Below, piece after piece: positions 1 to 9,285 of a DNA stretch of 64,000 nucleotides. The DNA is taken from contig NC_009901.1 of NCBI RefSeq assembly GCF_000018285.1, positions 929,001 through 993,000 of the forward strand. Direction: 5' to 3'. The notes beneath the pieces are model-generated. The model saw only the letters and a list, made by a program, of their open reading frames with translations. It made no database searches and had not been told where the DNA came from. The stretch's first letter is position 1; each line of letters opens with the position of its first letter. Origin of the DNA: Shewanella pealeana ATCC 700345. GTDB lineage: Bacteria; Pseudomonadota; Gammaproteobacteria; Enterobacterales; Shewanellaceae. Both the position numbers and the translations under genes were made by a program.

Positions 1-26
1 AATAATTAAACTTTCTGCAATAATTG

Positions 27-48
27 CAACAGCTTGATTAAGCTGTTG
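27..48. other. 9-bp hairpin with GATT loop
   Basis: CAACAGCTT and AAGCTGTTG flank a four-base loop. It lies about 125 bases beyond the 3' end of the secreted-protein gene on the - strand and could be its terminator. There is no clear T-run on that strand, so this is only an inference. Nothing else is recognised in the first 170 bases. Confidence 0.35.
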
Positions 49-174
49 TTGATGTAAGTGCTAAGGCGATATATTTAGTCGCGAGTCTGTTGCCGACTTG
101 CTTGGTTTACATCACAGTTCCCACTAATGCCTCAACTCATGCCTCTATATACCGTATCTGGCATTAATGTCGGT

Positions 175-591
175 TTACTCGGCTTTGCTGGCGACCTGTA
201 TAGTTTGGTAGTCAGTTTCATCGGGGCACCAAACAACCGATACGCTTCGAGTCGCATCATTACTTGCGGTCAATATACGGGTGATAACAGGGGCTGGGTA
301 GTTCGCCTTGTTAAGGTGGTTTTTGACTCTTTCAATACGACGCTCTGCTAACCACTTATTGTACTTACGCTTCTCTTCAGACGACTGATTTTGACTGACA
401 TCAAACTGAAGCAGTAAATAGCCTGTACCAGCTTGGGGATCTCGAGCAAGCTTATCGAGCAGAGAGGCATAATGGCCCTCAAAATAGGAGCTGTTTTTAG
501 CATAGGGAATGTCAACAATATGGGTTTTATTATCACATTGCGCAACCGCGCTTCCTGCGAACAATAGACAAACAGCGGCTAGAGACTTCAT
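175..591 (-). CDS. Small secreted protein, weakly OmpA-like
   Basis: The reading frame can be extended to 612, but the ATG at 591 has an AAGG ribosome site about 9 bases upstream and gives a clean Sec signal peptide (MKSLAAVCLLFAGSAVA), so I prefer it (138 residues). The mature part contains a stretch 'RRIERVKNHLNK' followed by an Ile-Thr segment. This resembles the end of OmpA-like peptidoglycan-binding domains, but the domain is short and I cannot assign it firmly. Two Cys remain in the mature chain, one just after the cleavage site and one near the C-terminus. The gene stands alone. Function is unknown; a periplasmic or envelope location is the safe inference. Confidence 0.7.
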   Translation of the reverse strand: MKSLAAVCLLFAGSAVAQCDNKTHIVDIPYAKNSSYFEGHYASLLDKLARDPQAGTGYLLLQFDVSQNQSSEEKRKYNKWLAERRIERVKNHLNKANYPAPVITRILTASNDATRSVSVVWCPDETDYQTIQVASKAE

Positions 592-612
592 CTTAAACAT
601 CCTTGATAACAT

Positions 613-1075
613 AAGAGTCGTTTGAAAAAATTAATACATAGAAACAGTAGGAACTTTCAAATTCGATTGGAATTTATGCCATTGCAAAGCGAAATGCAAT
701 CATCTTTAGATTAATAATTCTAATGATGAAACAAGTGCTTTTATAACCTTAATTGAGCGATGAAATCGCCCTTGGTTATTTTGGGGAGGCATTGATTGAA
801 ACTCTTGATAACAATTTTTAGTCGGTTACTAGATAGTCTTTCTGGATACTCCCTCTAGAAAGTCCCTTCGAGTGGTCTCTTCGCTAAAGCGGGGCAATTA
901 AAGCATCGATTTTTATCATTAACACAAGTATGTTGGAGTCATACATGTTGATGATTACTAAATAGGCTTATCTAGAACCTGCTTGGGCAACGGTAGAGCA
1001 GAGTGTAGCGCTCTCAAGCATACAGAGAATTCATTCTAGTGAGAGCAAGGCAAGACTCTAATTCAAGGAGCTGAA
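613..1075. other. Intergenic region, no gene seen
   Basis: This 460-base AT-rich spacer separates two divergent genes and presumably holds both promoters. I see no RNA gene or convincing operator. A GGTAGAGCA string near 991 resembles a tRNA D-arm, but no tRNA can be folded around it. Confidence 0.5.
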
Positions 1076-2251
1076 ATGGCGACAGTGGATCTTCTAGTCA
1101 TAGGCGGGGGCATCAATGGTGCCGGTATTGCCCAGTGCGCGGCAGCCGCGGGCTATAGTGTGTTATTGCTTGAGAGAGAGACTATTGCTGGCCAGACTTC
1201 CGCCAACTCCAGTAAGCTCATTCATGGTGGGCTGCGTTATTTAGAGTCAGGCCAACTGCCGTTAGTGAGAAAGTCTCTGGCCGAGCGCAAGGCTCTGCTA
1301 AAGCTTGCTCCCAGCTTAGTTAATCCCATCCCATTCTATATTCCCGTTTATGAAAATAGTCGTCGTAGTCCTTGGGCAATAAGGGCTGGGTTGAGCCTAT
1401 ATGCCATGCTGAGTGATTTCGATGCCCTTGGGCAATTCAAGTCTGTTCCCTGTGTGAATTGGTCGAAAATTAAAGGCCTAAAACTCAAAGGCCTCAAGGC
1501 GGTGTATCAATATTGGGATGCACAAACCGACGATAAGATGTTGACCCAAGCCGTGATTAAGAGTGCGCGCTCACTTGGGGCGGATGTGCTGGAATATGCT
1601 CAATGTACCCATATTGAACATCTACAAGGGCACAGTTTGGTGCGATATCAATATTCATCCATGGAGCAAGAGGTTGAAGCGCTAGCCGTGGTGAATGCCG
1701 CTGGACCATGGGTTAATCAGGTGCTTGAAACAGTTTCTCCACCGATAGCATCTGTGCCGATAGAGTGGGTGCAGGGCAGCCATCTACTGCTCGATATCCC
1801 TGCCAATGACGGCATTCTCTATCTGGAGTCGTGTTTCGACAAGCGGGTAATCTTTGTGATGCCTTGGAAGGGCCGCACCCTTATTGGCACCACCGAAACA
1901 TTGTTGTCGTCGCTGGGTAGCCAACCTAAAGTGACGCCGGAAGAGGTGAATTACCTACTGGGGATCTATAGCCATTACTTTTGCTGCTTTGGTGACGTGG
2001 AAGTGTTAAAGACCCGGGTGCTTGATAGCTTTTGCGGAGTACGAGTATTGCCGAAGCAGGCGGGTAAGGCATTCGATCGCCCAAGAGACACCATACTGAA
2101 AATTCAGCCAAGTCATCCCAATCTACTCAGCCTATATGGCGGCAAGCTTACGACATACAGAACCACGGCGACTGAAGTGCTCGACTGGTTAGAGGGCACC
2201 ATAGGTAAGCGCCAGACCTTGGCTGATTTTGACCAGCTGGTTTTAGATTAA
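1076..2251 (+). CDS. GlpD-like FAD-dependent oxidoreductase, short form
   Basis: The N-terminus has the dinucleotide-binding motif GGGINGAG (about residues 9-16) and then the GlpA/GlpD signature 'SANSSKLIHGGLRYLE' (about 42-57), typical of glycerol-3-phosphate dehydrogenases. The second family motif, GGKLTTYR, lies near residue 360, and the protein ends about 30 residues later at 391. GlpD is normally about 500 residues; the C-terminal cap domain is missing here. An AAGGAG ribosome site sits 6 bases before the ATG. No glpF or glpK is nearby. Oxidation of a glycerol-3-phosphate-like substrate at the membrane is plausible, but the missing domain and the isolation from glp genes make the substrate uncertain. 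Confidence 0.85.
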   Translation: MATVDLLVIGGGINGAGIAQCAAAAGYSVLLLERETIAGQTSANSSKLIHGGLRYLESGQLPLVRKSLAERKALLKLAPSLVNPIPFYIPVYENSRRSPWAIRAGLSLYAMLSDFDALGQFKSVPCVNWSKIKGLKLKGLKAVYQYWDAQTDDKMLTQAVIKSARSLGADVLEYAQCTHIEHLQGHSLVRYQYSSMEQEVEALAVVNAAGPWVNQVLETVSPPIASVPIEWVQGSHLLLDIPANDGILYLESCFDKRVIFVMPWKGRTLIGTTETLLSSLGSQPKVTPEEVNYLLGIYSHYFCCFGDVEVLKTRVLDSFCGVRVLPKQAGKAFDRPRDTILKIQPSHPNLLSLYGGKLTTYRTTATEVLDWLEGTIGKRQTLADFDQLVLD

Positions 2252-2408
2252 TTCATATTGAGCGCCATTTTGAGCACTTATTTGAGCAAGTATTTACGTG
2301 CTGAATTGACGGTTAAGGTTTCATTAAACTGTAACCTTAATGTCATACTATCTAGCTATTAAAAATGATTAAGAGTCGCTTAGTTTTTGACGGCTATTTT
2401 GGGGAGCT

Positions 2409-3596
2409 ATGTTTCAAATTTTTCTTCGTTTCTTTTCGTTAGGCCTAGTGTCATTTGGTGGACCTGCGGCGCATATCGGTTACTTTAGACAGACCTTTGT
2501 GCAAGAGCTTAACTGGCTCGATGACAAACACTACGGCAGCTTGGTCGCATTGAGTCAATTTATGCCTGGGCCGGGTTCAAGCCAAGTCGGCTTTGCCATA
2601 GGTTATCACCGTGGTGGATTATTAGGTGCAGTCGCAGCCTTTGTTGGATTTACGCTTCCCTCGTTTATCTTGCTGTTTTTACTGGCGGTGACCAGTAGCC
2701 AATGGCTGGATTACTCTTTTACCCAGGGCATCATTCATGGCCTCAAATTATTAGCCGTGGTCGTGGTGGCAGACGCTATCTGGATCATGTTTAAGCAGTT
2801 TTGTCAGCGCAAACAGGCCAAGCTGTTAATGGTGACGAGCTGCGTGATTATCTTGCTGCAGCCTTCGATGTTGATGCAATTTGGTTTGCTGATAGCTGCT
2901 GCATTAGTGGGACGCTACTATCTATCGGGGCTGCCTGGCGAGCAGGTTCAAACTCCAGAAGCAGCCCAGCCAAGCGTTAAGCTTAACTTCTTCTGGTTGA
3001 GTATCTTCTGTGGATTATTGATTGCATCTCTGGTGATGATTGGCTTGTCGAAGCAGGCGGGCATTGGGAGTTTAACTGAGCTGTTTAGCCAGTTTTATCA
3101 AGTAGGCAGTATGGTGTTTGGTGGCGGGCATGTGGTATTGCCACTGTTGCAGCAAAGTGTCGGCGATGCCGTCAGTAGTGACCAATTCTTAACGGGTTAC
3201 GCCTTAGCTCAGGCCGTGCCGGGGCCTATGTTTGCCCTCGCGGCGTTTTTGGGCGCAGAGATCTGGGTGCAACAACCGCTCGTTGGTGCCTTAGTCGCGA
3301 CTCTCGCTATCTTCTTGCCGGGTTTTTTATTGATGCTGGTGGCGCTCAAAAGCTGGCATGCCATTAGCGCTAGGCCACAGGTGACAGGCGCAATCGCGGG
3401 TGTGAATGCCTGTGTGGTGGGGTTCTTGTTGGCGGCGCTTTATAATCCAATATTTATCAGTGCAGTACTATCGCCACTCGATATGGCCTTGGTAGTGCTA
3501 GGTTTTGGTCTGTTTAAAATCTTTAAGCCGAATATCTTTATCTTAGTGGCAGGCTTTGGTGTTACTGGCGCGCTTATCGGTGCGTTTGCTGGCTAG
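2409..3596 (+). CDS. chrA: Chromate transporter ChrA
   Basis: This is a bidomain CHR-family membrane protein of 395 residues, the usual length. The N-terminal CHR domain has 'GLVSFGGPAAHIGYFR' and 'QFMPGPGSSQ'; the C-terminal half repeats the pattern with 'GSMVFGGGHVVLPLL' and 'QAVPGPMF'. The internal duplication, the FGG/FGGGH motifs and the PGP motifs are diagnostic. There are roughly 10-12 hydrophobic segments. The family exports chromate from the cytoplasm, probably with proton exchange, although some members may carry other oxyanions such as sulfate. A GGGGAG ribosome site precedes the ATG. It converges on the formate dehydrogenase gene and shares a bidirectional terminator with it. No chrB regulator is visible. 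Confidence 0.92.
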   Translation: MFQIFLRFFSLGLVSFGGPAAHIGYFRQTFVQELNWLDDKHYGSLVALSQFMPGPGSSQVGFAIGYHRGGLLGAVAAFVGFTLPSFILLFLLAVTSSQWLDYSFTQGIIHGLKLLAVVVVADAIWIMFKQFCQRKQAKLLMVTSCVIILLQPSMLMQFGLLIAAALVGRYYLSGLPGEQVQTPEAAQPSVKLNFFWLSIFCGLLIASLVMIGLSKQAGIGSLTELFSQFYQVGSMVFGGGHVVLPLLQQSVGDAVSSDQFLTGYALAQAVPGPMFALAAFLGAEIWVQQPLVGALVATLAIFLPGFLLMLVALKSWHAISARPQVTGAIAGVNACVVGFLLAALYNPIFISAVLSPLDMALVVLGFGLFKIFKPNIFILVAGFGVTGALIGAFAG

Positions 3597-3618
3597 CCTT
3601 GCTTAGTCATACAAAATA

Positions 3619-3654
3619 AAAAGGCGGTAAGAGCATGCTCTTACCGCCTTTTTT
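3619..3654. terminator. Bidirectional terminator, chrA / formate dehydrogenase
   Basis: A perfect 30-base palindrome (15-base arms, no unpaired loop in the sequence, centre GCATGC) is flanked by A-runs on the left and T-runs on the right. It can therefore act as a rho-independent terminator in both directions between two convergent genes. Confidence 0.93.
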
Positions 3655-3672
3655 GATCGACTATGATTCTAG

Positions 3673-6600
3673 CTAGACGAGTTCTGCCTCGGCTAGCTTT
3701 TCAGCCACTTTTTCAGCTTTGACAGCACACACCTTAAACTCAGGGATTTTCGCCACAGGGTCGAGTGCGTTGTTGGTAAGCTTATTGGCTGCCGATTCAA
3801 CAAAGTGGAACGGCAGGAATAATACGCCTGCTTGGGCACGCTTGGTGACGAAGGCTTGGATCTCAATTTCGCCGCGCCTTGTGCTTAGCTTTAGCATGTC
3901 ACCGTTATTCACCCCAAGCTTCTCGGCATCGAATACCGAGATCATCACCTTGGCGCTACCGAGTTGGTTAAGGCCTTCGGTTTTACGGGTCATGGTGCCA
4001 GTGTGGAACTGCTCCAACAAACGGCCTGTCGACAAGAACAGTGGATACTCGTCACATGGCATCTCAGCGGGTAGGCGGTAGTGCACTGGGCGCATCTTAC
4101 CTTTGCCGTGAGTAAACAGAGATGTATGCAGAATTGGTGTACCCGGATGACCTTCTGCCGGGCATGGCCACTGCAGTCCTAGACGACCATTTTCCGTTAG
4201 GCTATCTATCACTTTCCAAGTAATACCACGGTATTGTGGTGTCACTTCGGTGATCTCATGCCAGATCTGTCTTTCATTTTGGTAGCCCCAGTCTTCGCCC
4301 ATTTGGCTAGCAATTAGCTGGATGATCTGCCAATCGTTCTTGGCTAATCCCGGTGGTGTTACCGCAGGCAGCAGCTGCTGTACGCGGCGCTCAGTATTGG
4401 TAAAGTGGCCTAGCTTCTCGGCAAAGGCTGCGGCAGGCAGGACTACGTCGGCTAGCTCGGCAGTTTCGGTTAGGAAGATATCCTGCACCACCACAAATTC
4501 AGCGGCAGCTAAGCCTTGTAGGACATGCTTCTGATCAGGATCGCTTAGCACTGGGTTTTCACCCATCACATATAAGCCTTTTAGCTCGCCGTGTGTCAGG
4601 GCATGCATCATCTCTGTTGCAGAAAAACCAATATCGGCGCAAAGATCTTCTTTGCCCCAAGCTTCACGGAAGCGCATCTGCACTAACGGATCATCAAGTT
4701 TCTGATAACCACTGAAGTAGTTGGGCAGCGCGCCCATATCACAGGCACCCTGTACGTTACTCTGGCCACGAAGTGGGTTAATGCCAGCGCCTTTAAGGCC
4801 GATATTTCCGCACAATAGCTGCAGGTTAGATATCGCGGTAACGTTATCGTGGCCCGAAGTATGCTGGGTGACCCCCATCGCATAATAGACCGCCGTTTTC
4901 TCTGCGGTACCGATAAGGCGCGCCATTTCGATAATATCTTTAGCGCTAACCCCAGTGATTAGCTCAGCATTTTTCGGGCTGTAATCAGGGCTCATCACCT
5001 CATCATAGAGCTGACTGAAGCCTTCGACTCTAGCCTGAATGTAATCTAAGTCATGCCAATCATTCTTGATGATCTGCTGCATAATCGCGTTAAGCAGCAT
5101 CACATCTGAACCCGGTCTTTGTGCCACATAAAGCTGAGCTTTATCGGCAATAGAGACACGTTTAGGGTCGGCAACGATCAGGCGTGCACCATGCTCTTTC
5201 AGCGCTTGTTTGATCTTAGAGGCGATGATTGGGTGAGCACTTTCGGTGTCTGAGCCAAGGATAAAGATAAGGTCACTATCTTTGATGCTCGGAATATCGT
5301 TTGTCATCGCGCCGCTGCCAAGGCTTTCACGCAGGGCTGTTACCGTTGATGCGTGGCAAAGACGGGCGCAGTGGTCGACGTTGTTATTACCCAGCACGCT
5401 ACGGAAGAACTTCTGGAAAACGTAGTTATCTTCGTTGGTAGCTTTGGCAGAAGAAAGTCCTGCAATCGCCTTGTTGCCATAGACTTGTTTTATCTGGGTA
5501 AAGCGCTGAGCAATGACAGATATGGCTTCATCCCAACTTGCAGGAACTAGCTCACCATTTTTACGAATAAGCGGTGTGGTTAGGCGTTTGTCACTGCCAA
5601 CGAAGTCAAAGCCAAAGCGACCTTTTACGCACAACATGCCATCGTTTACTGGTGATGACGCATCGCCACTGATCTGTAAAATCTGGTTCTTCTGCTCATC
5701 GACATGCATGTTGATTCGGCAGCCGATACCGCAGTAGGTACAGATGGTGGATACCGTTTTAAGCGGAGCCTTTTGCGCCGTAGTTAAACCTTGGGTCTTA
5801 TTACGGGCATCGACTAATGCACCCGTTGGGCACACTTGCACGCAGTTACCGCACTGTACGCAGTCACTGTCGTTCATCGAGGCGCTAAAGCCGACACGCG
5901 GCGCTCTACGCTCATCACTATCACGTAAGCTGGCATATGAGCTGGCACATGAGCTATCACAAGAGATAGGGATGGCTTGGTAATGATCTTTGGCAAACGA
6001 GATGGCGTTATGACCACTGGCACTATGACAGATCTCTACACATGAACCACAGCTGATACAGCGGTTAGCATCGAAGGTGATAAATGGTGCACTGGTGTCG
6101 ACACTAAACTGCTGCGCCGCGCTGGTATCTAGCTCAGAAGCCTGAACCTTATATTCGGTAGCGTAATCACGTAGCTTGCAATCAGTGTTGGCCTGACAGG
6201 CGCATTCAAGGCAGCGCGCCGCTTCCTTCATGGCTTCATCGGCTTCAAACCCCAGCTCGACTTCACTGAAGTTTAACGCCCGTTGCAGCTCATTGAGCTC
6301 AGGCATTTTGCTGCGAGCCTGCGCCTGAGTCGACGGATAAAGTGCGTCGGCTTTAAATGATTTAAGGCTGCTAGTTTTAGCCGCCTTGGTCGAATTAAAT
6401 GCCTGCTTTACTAGCTCACAAGTTAGCCCTTGGCTTAGTAGTTTCTCGATAGCATCGGCAGCCTTGCGACCATCAGCAACGGCGGCAACTGCCGTTGCAG
6501 GGCCTGTGCGTGAGTCGCCGATGACAAAGAGTTTATCTAGCCCGGCAGATTGACCCGCCGACATGGTGTGCTCACAGCCTTCGAAGGTGTTCCAGCGGGT

Positions 6601-7995
6601 TAGTGCGACTTCACCAGTGGCTAGCTGGCTCTGAGGGTGCTCAAGAAAGTCCATGTCAGGAGTTTGCGACACCGCAGGGATCACCGTATCGAATGCTTCG
6701 ACAAAGGTTTCACCAGTCGCTACTGGGCTACGACGACCGGAGGCATCTGGCTCGCCAAGTGCCATGACCTCAAAGGTAACGCTGGCCACTCGGCCGTTAT
6801 CATCGCTGTGATTCTCAATCGGGTTGGTCAAGAAGTGGAACTTAATCCCTTCTTGCTCGGCTTCATGAATTTCATAGTCTTCGGCTGGCATCTCGTCGCG
6901 AGTACGACGGTAGACAAGCGTCACATCTGCGCCATCGCGTTTAGCGGTGCGGGCGCAATCAATGGCCGTATTACCGCCGCCGATAACGGCAACCTTCTTG
7001 CCCGTCACATATTGCTTGTTGGTGCAGTAATCTTTTAGGTAATCCACACCTAAATAACAGCCATCGAGTTCGATACCTGGGTAGTTCATTGGCACGGCTT
7101 TTTGCGCGCCAATCGCTAAACAGACCGCATCAAAGCCTTCAATCAAGCCGTTAAGGTGGATATCGCGGCCAAGGCGGGTGTCGGTTTGAATATTGAGACC
7201 GTTTTTACACAGCAGCGCGATCTCTTTATCGAGAATGGCTTTAGGTAGACGGTACTCAGGAATGCCATAACGTAACCAGCCGCCCGCTTGTGGCATAGAC
7301 TCAAAAATCGTCACGTCGTGGCCGTTGTTAGATAGGTAATAACCCGCAGAAATACCTGCTGGGCCACTGCCTATTATGGCGACTTTCTTATTGGTTGCAG
7401 GCGCTCTAGGAGGCACATACGGGCTCTCGCCCTCAAGATCTAAGTCGGCAGCGTGGCGCTTCAATTGGCGAATAGCGACAGGCTCATCTACGAGTCCGCG
7501 GCGGCACTCTGTTTCACAAAAAGCGGGGCAGACACGGCCAATAGACAGTGGCAAAGGTAAGGTCTGCTTAATGACTTTAACCGCTTCGCTGTGGTCACCT
7601 TGAGCAATATGATACAGATAGGACTGCACATCGACGCCAGCAGGGCAGGCAGTTTGGCACGGCGCTTCACAGTCGGCGAAGTGATTTGACAAAATCACTT
7701 GTAGTGCGGCCTTGCGCTGTTTGCTCAGCGCTGCAGACTGGGTGATGACTTCAATGTTTTGCTCATAGATGTCAGCAACTCGTGTCTCACAGGCGCGCAC
7801 ATTGAGGATGTTGTTATCAGGGCCAACAAGCTCTACATGGCAAAGGTTGCAGTGCTGTTTGCTGTCATGGACCAAAGAGCTGGCTTTGCTCTTACAAAGA
7901 TTCGGAATAGCGATGTCTGCGCTTAGTGCTGCATCGAGTAGGGTGTCTTGCTGATTGGCTAGTAGGGACTTGCCATCAATTATTATTTGTTTCAT
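3673..7995 (-). CDS. GltD-formate dehydrogenase fusion (FdhA-like)
   Basis: A 1440-residue iron-sulfur flavo-molybdoprotein. Order of parts: 2Fe-2S domain (Cys34, 49, 52, 69); GltD-type 4Fe-4S region (Cys109-164); FAD site GSGPAG (209-214) and NAD(P) site GGGNTA (339-344) of a glutamate-synthase-small-subunit module; two ferredoxin clusters (Cys646/649/652/656 and 712/715/718/722); then the molybdopterin catalytic part, starting with a 4Fe-4S site (Cys752/755/759/789) and carrying the active-site loop 'HCARLCHAS' with Cys880 where E. coli FdhF has selenocysteine. The design predicts a soluble enzyme passing electrons between formate and NAD(P)H in one chain. Residues about 677-700 look like an extra in-frame insertion. 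No fdhE or fdhD is nearby. Confidence 0.9.
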   Translation of the reverse strand: MKQIIIDGKSLLANQQDTLLDAALSADIAIPNLCKSKASSLVHDSKQHCNLCHVELVGPDNNILNVRACETRVADIYEQNIEVITQSAALSKQRKAALQVILSNHFADCEAPCQTACPAGVDVQSYLYHIAQGDHSEAVKVIKQTLPLPLSIGRVCPAFCETECRRGLVDEPVAIRQLKRHAADLDLEGESPYVPPRAPATNKKVAIIGSGPAGISAGYYLSNNGHDVTIFESMPQAGGWLRYGIPEYRLPKAILDKEIALLCKNGLNIQTDTRLGRDIHLNGLIEGFDAVCLAIGAQKAVPMNYPGIELDGCYLGVDYLKDYCTNKQYVTGKKVAVIGGGNTAIDCARTAKRDGADVTLVYRRTRDEMPAEDYEIHEAEQEGIKFHFLTNPIENHSDDNGRVASVTFEVMALGEPDASGRRSPVATGETFVEAFDTVIPAVSQTPDMDFLEHPQSQLATGEVALTRWNTFEGCEHTMSAGQSAGLDKLFVIGDSRTGPATAVAAVADGRKAADAIEKLLSQGLTCELVKQAFNSTKAAKTSSLKSFKADALYPSTQAQARSKMPELNELQRALNFSEVELGFEADEAMKEAARCLECACQANTDCKLRDYATEYKVQASELDTSAAQQFSVDTSAPFITFDANRCISCGSCVEICHSASGHNAISFAKDHYQAIPISCDSSCASSYASLRDSDERRAPRVGFSASMNDSDCVQCGNCVQVCPTGALVDARNKTQGLTTAQKAPLKTVSTICTYCGIGCRINMHVDEQKNQILQISGDASSPVNDGMLCVKGRFGFDFVGSDKRLTTPLIRKNGELVPASWDEAISVIAQRFTQIKQVYGNKAIAGLSSAKATNEDNYVFQKFFRSVLGNNNVDHCARLCHASTVTALRESLGSGAMTNDIPSIKDSDLIFILGSDTESAHPIIASKIKQALKEHGARLIVADPKRVSIADKAQLYVAQRPGSDVMLLNAIMQQIIKNDWHDLDYIQARVEGFSQLYDEVMSPDYSPKNAELITGVSAKDIIEMARLIGTAEKTAVYYAMGVTQHTSGHDNVTAISNLQLLCGNIGLKGAGINPLRGQSNVQGACDMGALPNYFSGYQKLDDPLVQMRFREAWGKEDLCADIGFSATEMMHALTHGELKGLYVMGENPVLSDPDQKHVLQGLAAAEFVVVQDIFLTETAELADVVLPAAAFAEKLGHFTNTERRVQQLLPAVTPPGLAKNDWQIIQLIASQMGEDWGYQNERQIWHEITEVTPQYRGITWKVIDSLTENGRLGLQWPCPAEGHPGTPILHTSLFTHGKGKMRPVHYRLPAEMPCDEYPLFLSTGRLLEQFHTGTMTRKTEGLNQLGSAKVMISVFDAEKLGVNNGDMLKLSTRRGEIEIQAFVTKRAQAGVLFLPFHFVESAANKLTNNALDPVAKIPEFKVCAVKAEKVAEKLAEAELV

Positions 7996-8284
7996 CGCAT
8001 GGGCCTTTATTTATGGGGTCACTGCTGGCACTTAGCGCTGGGGTCGGCGACCTTAACGTAAAGCCTGCACTCACTGAGACGGACTAGGCGAAATCTTATT
8101 TTTCTGAGTATACCTGCGGCCTTTTTTTACGCTGACAATGCAGTTTAAGTTTTCGCTGAAAATGCCGGTGTGCTCACAGGTGGGGTATGAAATGTGCGCG
8201 TGAATGATTGTAGCTGGTCTGATGTGTGATCTAGGTTTGAAGGGCTGTTTGCGGTGATTCTGCAGCCATTTTTGCATTACTAAT
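7996..8284. other. Spacer upstream of formate dehydrogenase, no gene
   Basis: About 290 bases between two - strand genes. A 68-codon open frame here (8277 to 8071) has no ribosome site or recognisable protein features and is not called. The promoter of the formate dehydrogenase presumably lies here; no FNR-type palindrome is evident. Confidence 0.5.
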
Positions 8285-8292
8285 GTTTGATT

Positions 8293-9285
8293 TTAGCGGG
8301 TCATTTTTTTTACAAAAACCACCACGAATAGCGCAATAGTAAAGCTACCCGTAAAGGCTTCGAAAGCTGCGATAGCCCGAGAGAAGCCTATGGGGGTAAA
8401 GTCGCCATAACCTAGGGTGGTGAAAGTGACGACCGAATAGTAAATACAGTTGAGAAACAGCATGAAGTTAGTGCCGAAATCGTTATTTAGGCTAAAGACC
8501 TGTAACTGATCGCCGTATTGCAGCCCGCTAAAGAAGTAGAGCACTGCGCTGATGAGAATAAGGATAAGTGAGAAACCGACAACCCTTAAAGGCGCTTCGC
8601 CATAGCCGCAAAACAGATCTATGGTCTTAGAGATAATGCGTTTAAGGCAATATCTGGGCATCTGGTAGCGACGCATGGTGAGCTCTTTGCGAATATATTG
8701 GCCTGACATGGCAAATAGTCCCTCCCTGTCGGCGGCTTTACGCAAGTCGCGATAGATCTCTTCGGCCTGCTCTAAATAGTCGGTTGTTCTTTCTGTATCT
8801 CCTGCTTTCTTGGCGGCACGGGCGAGCCTTTCTTGGCGTAGGGTGTTTCCTGTATGCATATTTTCAATTTTGGCGCCGAGCCACTTTACGCCAAGCAGGT
8901 TACAGCCCTGCAAATTGGCACAGTGAACCGTTGCGTCTCGTAAATCGGCCTTCATTAGGCTGGCATTTTCGAGTTTGATATTAAACAGATGAGCACCGCT
9001 TAGATCGGCGCGATAGAGCTCGGCGTTACTTAAATCGAAGCCGATTTTCTCTTGATGACGAACCAGATCGATATTGGCCAGTTTGGCGTGGTTTAGGCTG
9101 ATGCCCCTGAGCTGGCCGCCTTGGCGAGCAAACTGCTCAAGCTTATGAATATCATCGGGATTATTCTTTATGACTTGTGGGTCATGCCAGTAGCACAGGC
9201 CTGAGTCTCCAGCGATCTCTCGGCAGATATGTTGATTATTTTCATGGTAACGGCATTGGTGAGTCGTGTGGCTATCTGTGGGCAT
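8293..9285 (-). CDS. Pentapeptide-repeat potassium channel-like protein
   Basis: The ATG at 9285 is preferred over an in-frame TTG at 9297. Three parts are visible. Residues 11-34 hold a C-x9-C-x9-C-x2-H pattern that could bind a metal. Residues about 55-135 are pentapeptide repeats of the A(D/N)LxX type (for example 'LSNAELYRADLSGAHLFN'). The C-terminal third has two hydrophobic helices around a pore loop with the K+ selectivity signature 'TLGYGDF', as in two-TM Ion_trans_2 channels. The protein should be an inner-membrane, probably tetrameric K+-selective channel with cytosolic sensor or scaffold domains. The gating signal is unknown. It stands alone. Confidence 0.85.
   Translation of the reverse strand: MPTDSHTTHQCRYHENNQHICREIAGDSGLCYWHDPQVIKNNPDDIHKLEQFARQGGQLRGISLNHAKLANIDLVRHQEKIGFDLSNAELYRADLSGAHLFNIKLENASLMKADLRDATVHCANLQGCNLLGVKWLGAKIENMHTGNTLRQERLARAAKKAGDTERTTDYLEQAEEIYRDLRKAADREGLFAMSGQYIRKELTMRRYQMPRYCLKRIISKTIDLFCGYGEAPLRVVGFSLILILISAVLYFFSGLQYGDQLQVFSLNNDFGTNFMLFLNCIYYSVVTFTTLGYGDFTPIGFSRAIAAFEAFTGSFTIALFVVVFVKKMTR

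Noticed and set aside
127..351. Short + strand frame antisense to the first gene
   Set aside because: It overlaps a gene with a clear signal peptide and has no features of its own.
980..1060. tRNA-like D-arm string GGTAGAGCA
   Set aside because: No TTC-loop (GGTTCGA) and no acceptor stem can be placed around it.
8071..8277. 68-codon open frame on the - strand
   Set aside because: No ribosome site, odd composition, and it lies in the promoter gap of the formate dehydrogenase.
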